From positions 1 through 6,191 of the forward strand of contig CAIVDX010000419.1 of assembly GCA_903904805.1 (NCBI GenBank): 6,191 nt of DNA, read 5' to 3'. Below are positions 6,057 to 6,191 of the stretch, in pieces. The DNA comes from an uncultured Rhodospirillales bacterium (GTDB taxonomy: Bacteria > Pseudomonadota > Alphaproteobacteria > Acetobacterales > Acetobacteraceae). The notes beneath the pieces are model-generated. The model did no database searches. It was given only the letters and a program-made list of their open reading frames with translations, and had not been told where the DNA came from. The position numbers were made by a program, and so were the translations under genes. The stretch's first letter is position 1. Each line of letters opens with the position of its first letter.

Positions 6057-6191
6057 TCCTCGAACAAAACTGGGCATCACTTCTCCGCGGAAGAAGGGCG
6101 CCCTGTTCGGCGGCTTTCGCCAAAGTGATGGTGGGTCCGTGCATGGTGATCTCGTCGTCACCGACGACGAGCTGATCCACAAACAGCCTCA
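6016..6191 (-). CDS. C-terminal end of a serine site-specific recombinase, 5' end outside window, possibly frameshifted
   Basis: The minus-strand frame is open from the right edge and ends at TGA 6016-6018, inside the tRNA-Glu anticodon region. The segment LFVDQLVVGDDEITMHGP followed by TLAKAAEQGALL looks like the short beta-strand tail found at the C-terminus of large resolvase/invertase-type recombinases, which cut and join DNA through a catalytic serine near their N-terminus (outside this window). Another frame further on encodes MPSFVRGWRPVRDSNP, which I recall as the usual end of such proteins in Alphaproteobacteria. Joining the two needs a one-base change near 6091-6092, after which the gene would end at 6000-6002. 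Either the protein ends early or the gene is decaying. The gene converges on the tRNA, typical for an integrase beside its attachment site. The family call is from memory of related tails and no catalytic domain is visible. Confidence 0.5.
   Translation of the reverse strand, partial: RLFVDQLVVGDDEITMHGPTITLAKAAEQGALLPRRSDAQFCSRMASRTGFEPVLPT
6080..6096. repeat. 16-bp palindrome broken by one extra A, at the recombinase frame break
   Basis: CTTCTCCGCGGAAGAAG becomes a perfect 16-bp palindrome if one A at 6091 or 6092 is removed. TCCGCGGA at 6084-6091 is its intact core. The same single-base removal joins the two recombinase reading frames. The symmetry is read directly from the sequence; a functional role is not shown. 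Confidence 0.45.
6151..6171. repeat. 9-bp perfect inverted repeat with 3-base loop
   Basis: CTCGTCGTC (6151-6159) and GACGACGAG (6163-6171) are exact reverse complements around ACC. No T-run follows on either strand. On the minus strand it encodes LVVGDDE of the recombinase tail, so codon choice for Val-Val-Gly-Asp-Asp may explain it. Confidence 0.5.

Noticed and set aside
6000..6182. A stand-alone 60-residue minus-strand protein ending in RDSNPCYQRERLVS
   Set aside because: Its only start would be TTG, a TGA closes the frame at 6189-6191, and its end is the antisense of the tRNA-Glu T-arm and anticodon arm. It is better explained as the displaced tail of the recombinase gene.
1..6191. CRISPR array, riboswitch or a new defence or biosynthetic system
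   Set aside because: No regularly spaced direct repeats were seen, no intergenic gap exceeds 95 bases, and all full-length genes belong to known housekeeping families.

Overview
The window is very GC-rich, densely packed chromosomal DNA, almost certainly from an alphaproteobacterium. The gene order alaC-like aminotransferase, hom, glpX, recJ is a familiar alphaproteobacterial housekeeping cluster. The protein style suggests the Acetobacteraceae or Rhodospirillales, but that assignment is an inference from memory and not a computed placement.

Layout, left to right. Positions 2-475 hold the 3' end of a gene that starts outside the window. It encodes a Pro/Ala-rich stretch followed by a divergent OmpA-like C-terminal domain. 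After a 71-base gap come four co-directional genes: a PLP-dependent aminotransferase of the AlaC type (547-1773), homoserine dehydrogenase with a C-terminal ACT domain (1773-3065), class II fructose-1,6-bisphosphatase GlpX (3098-4078) and the single-strand-specific exonuclease RecJ (4086-5885). The gaps inside this group are a 1-base overlap, 32 bases and 7 bases, so the genes are probably co-transcribed. They combine amino-acid metabolism (glutamate/pyruvate transamination; the aspartate-semialdehyde to homoserine branch point), gluconeogenesis and DNA repair. Their order looks inherited and does not imply one pathway.

After recJ there is a 95-base spacer with a possible promoter, then a complete tRNA-Glu(UUC) gene with encoded CCA (5981-6056). 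To its right, on the minus strand, an open frame enters from the window edge and runs into the tRNA 3' half. Its sequence resembles the C-terminal tail of a serine site-specific recombinase. This is the usual look of a tRNA-anchored integrated element, so the right edge is probably the boundary between core genome and an island or prophage. A one-base frame break appears to separate the recombinase body from its family-typical tail, exactly at a near-perfect palindrome with one extra base.

Most of the window is ordinary core genome. I found no CRISPR array, riboswitch or new multi-gene system. The only accessory-region signal is the last roughly 200 bases.
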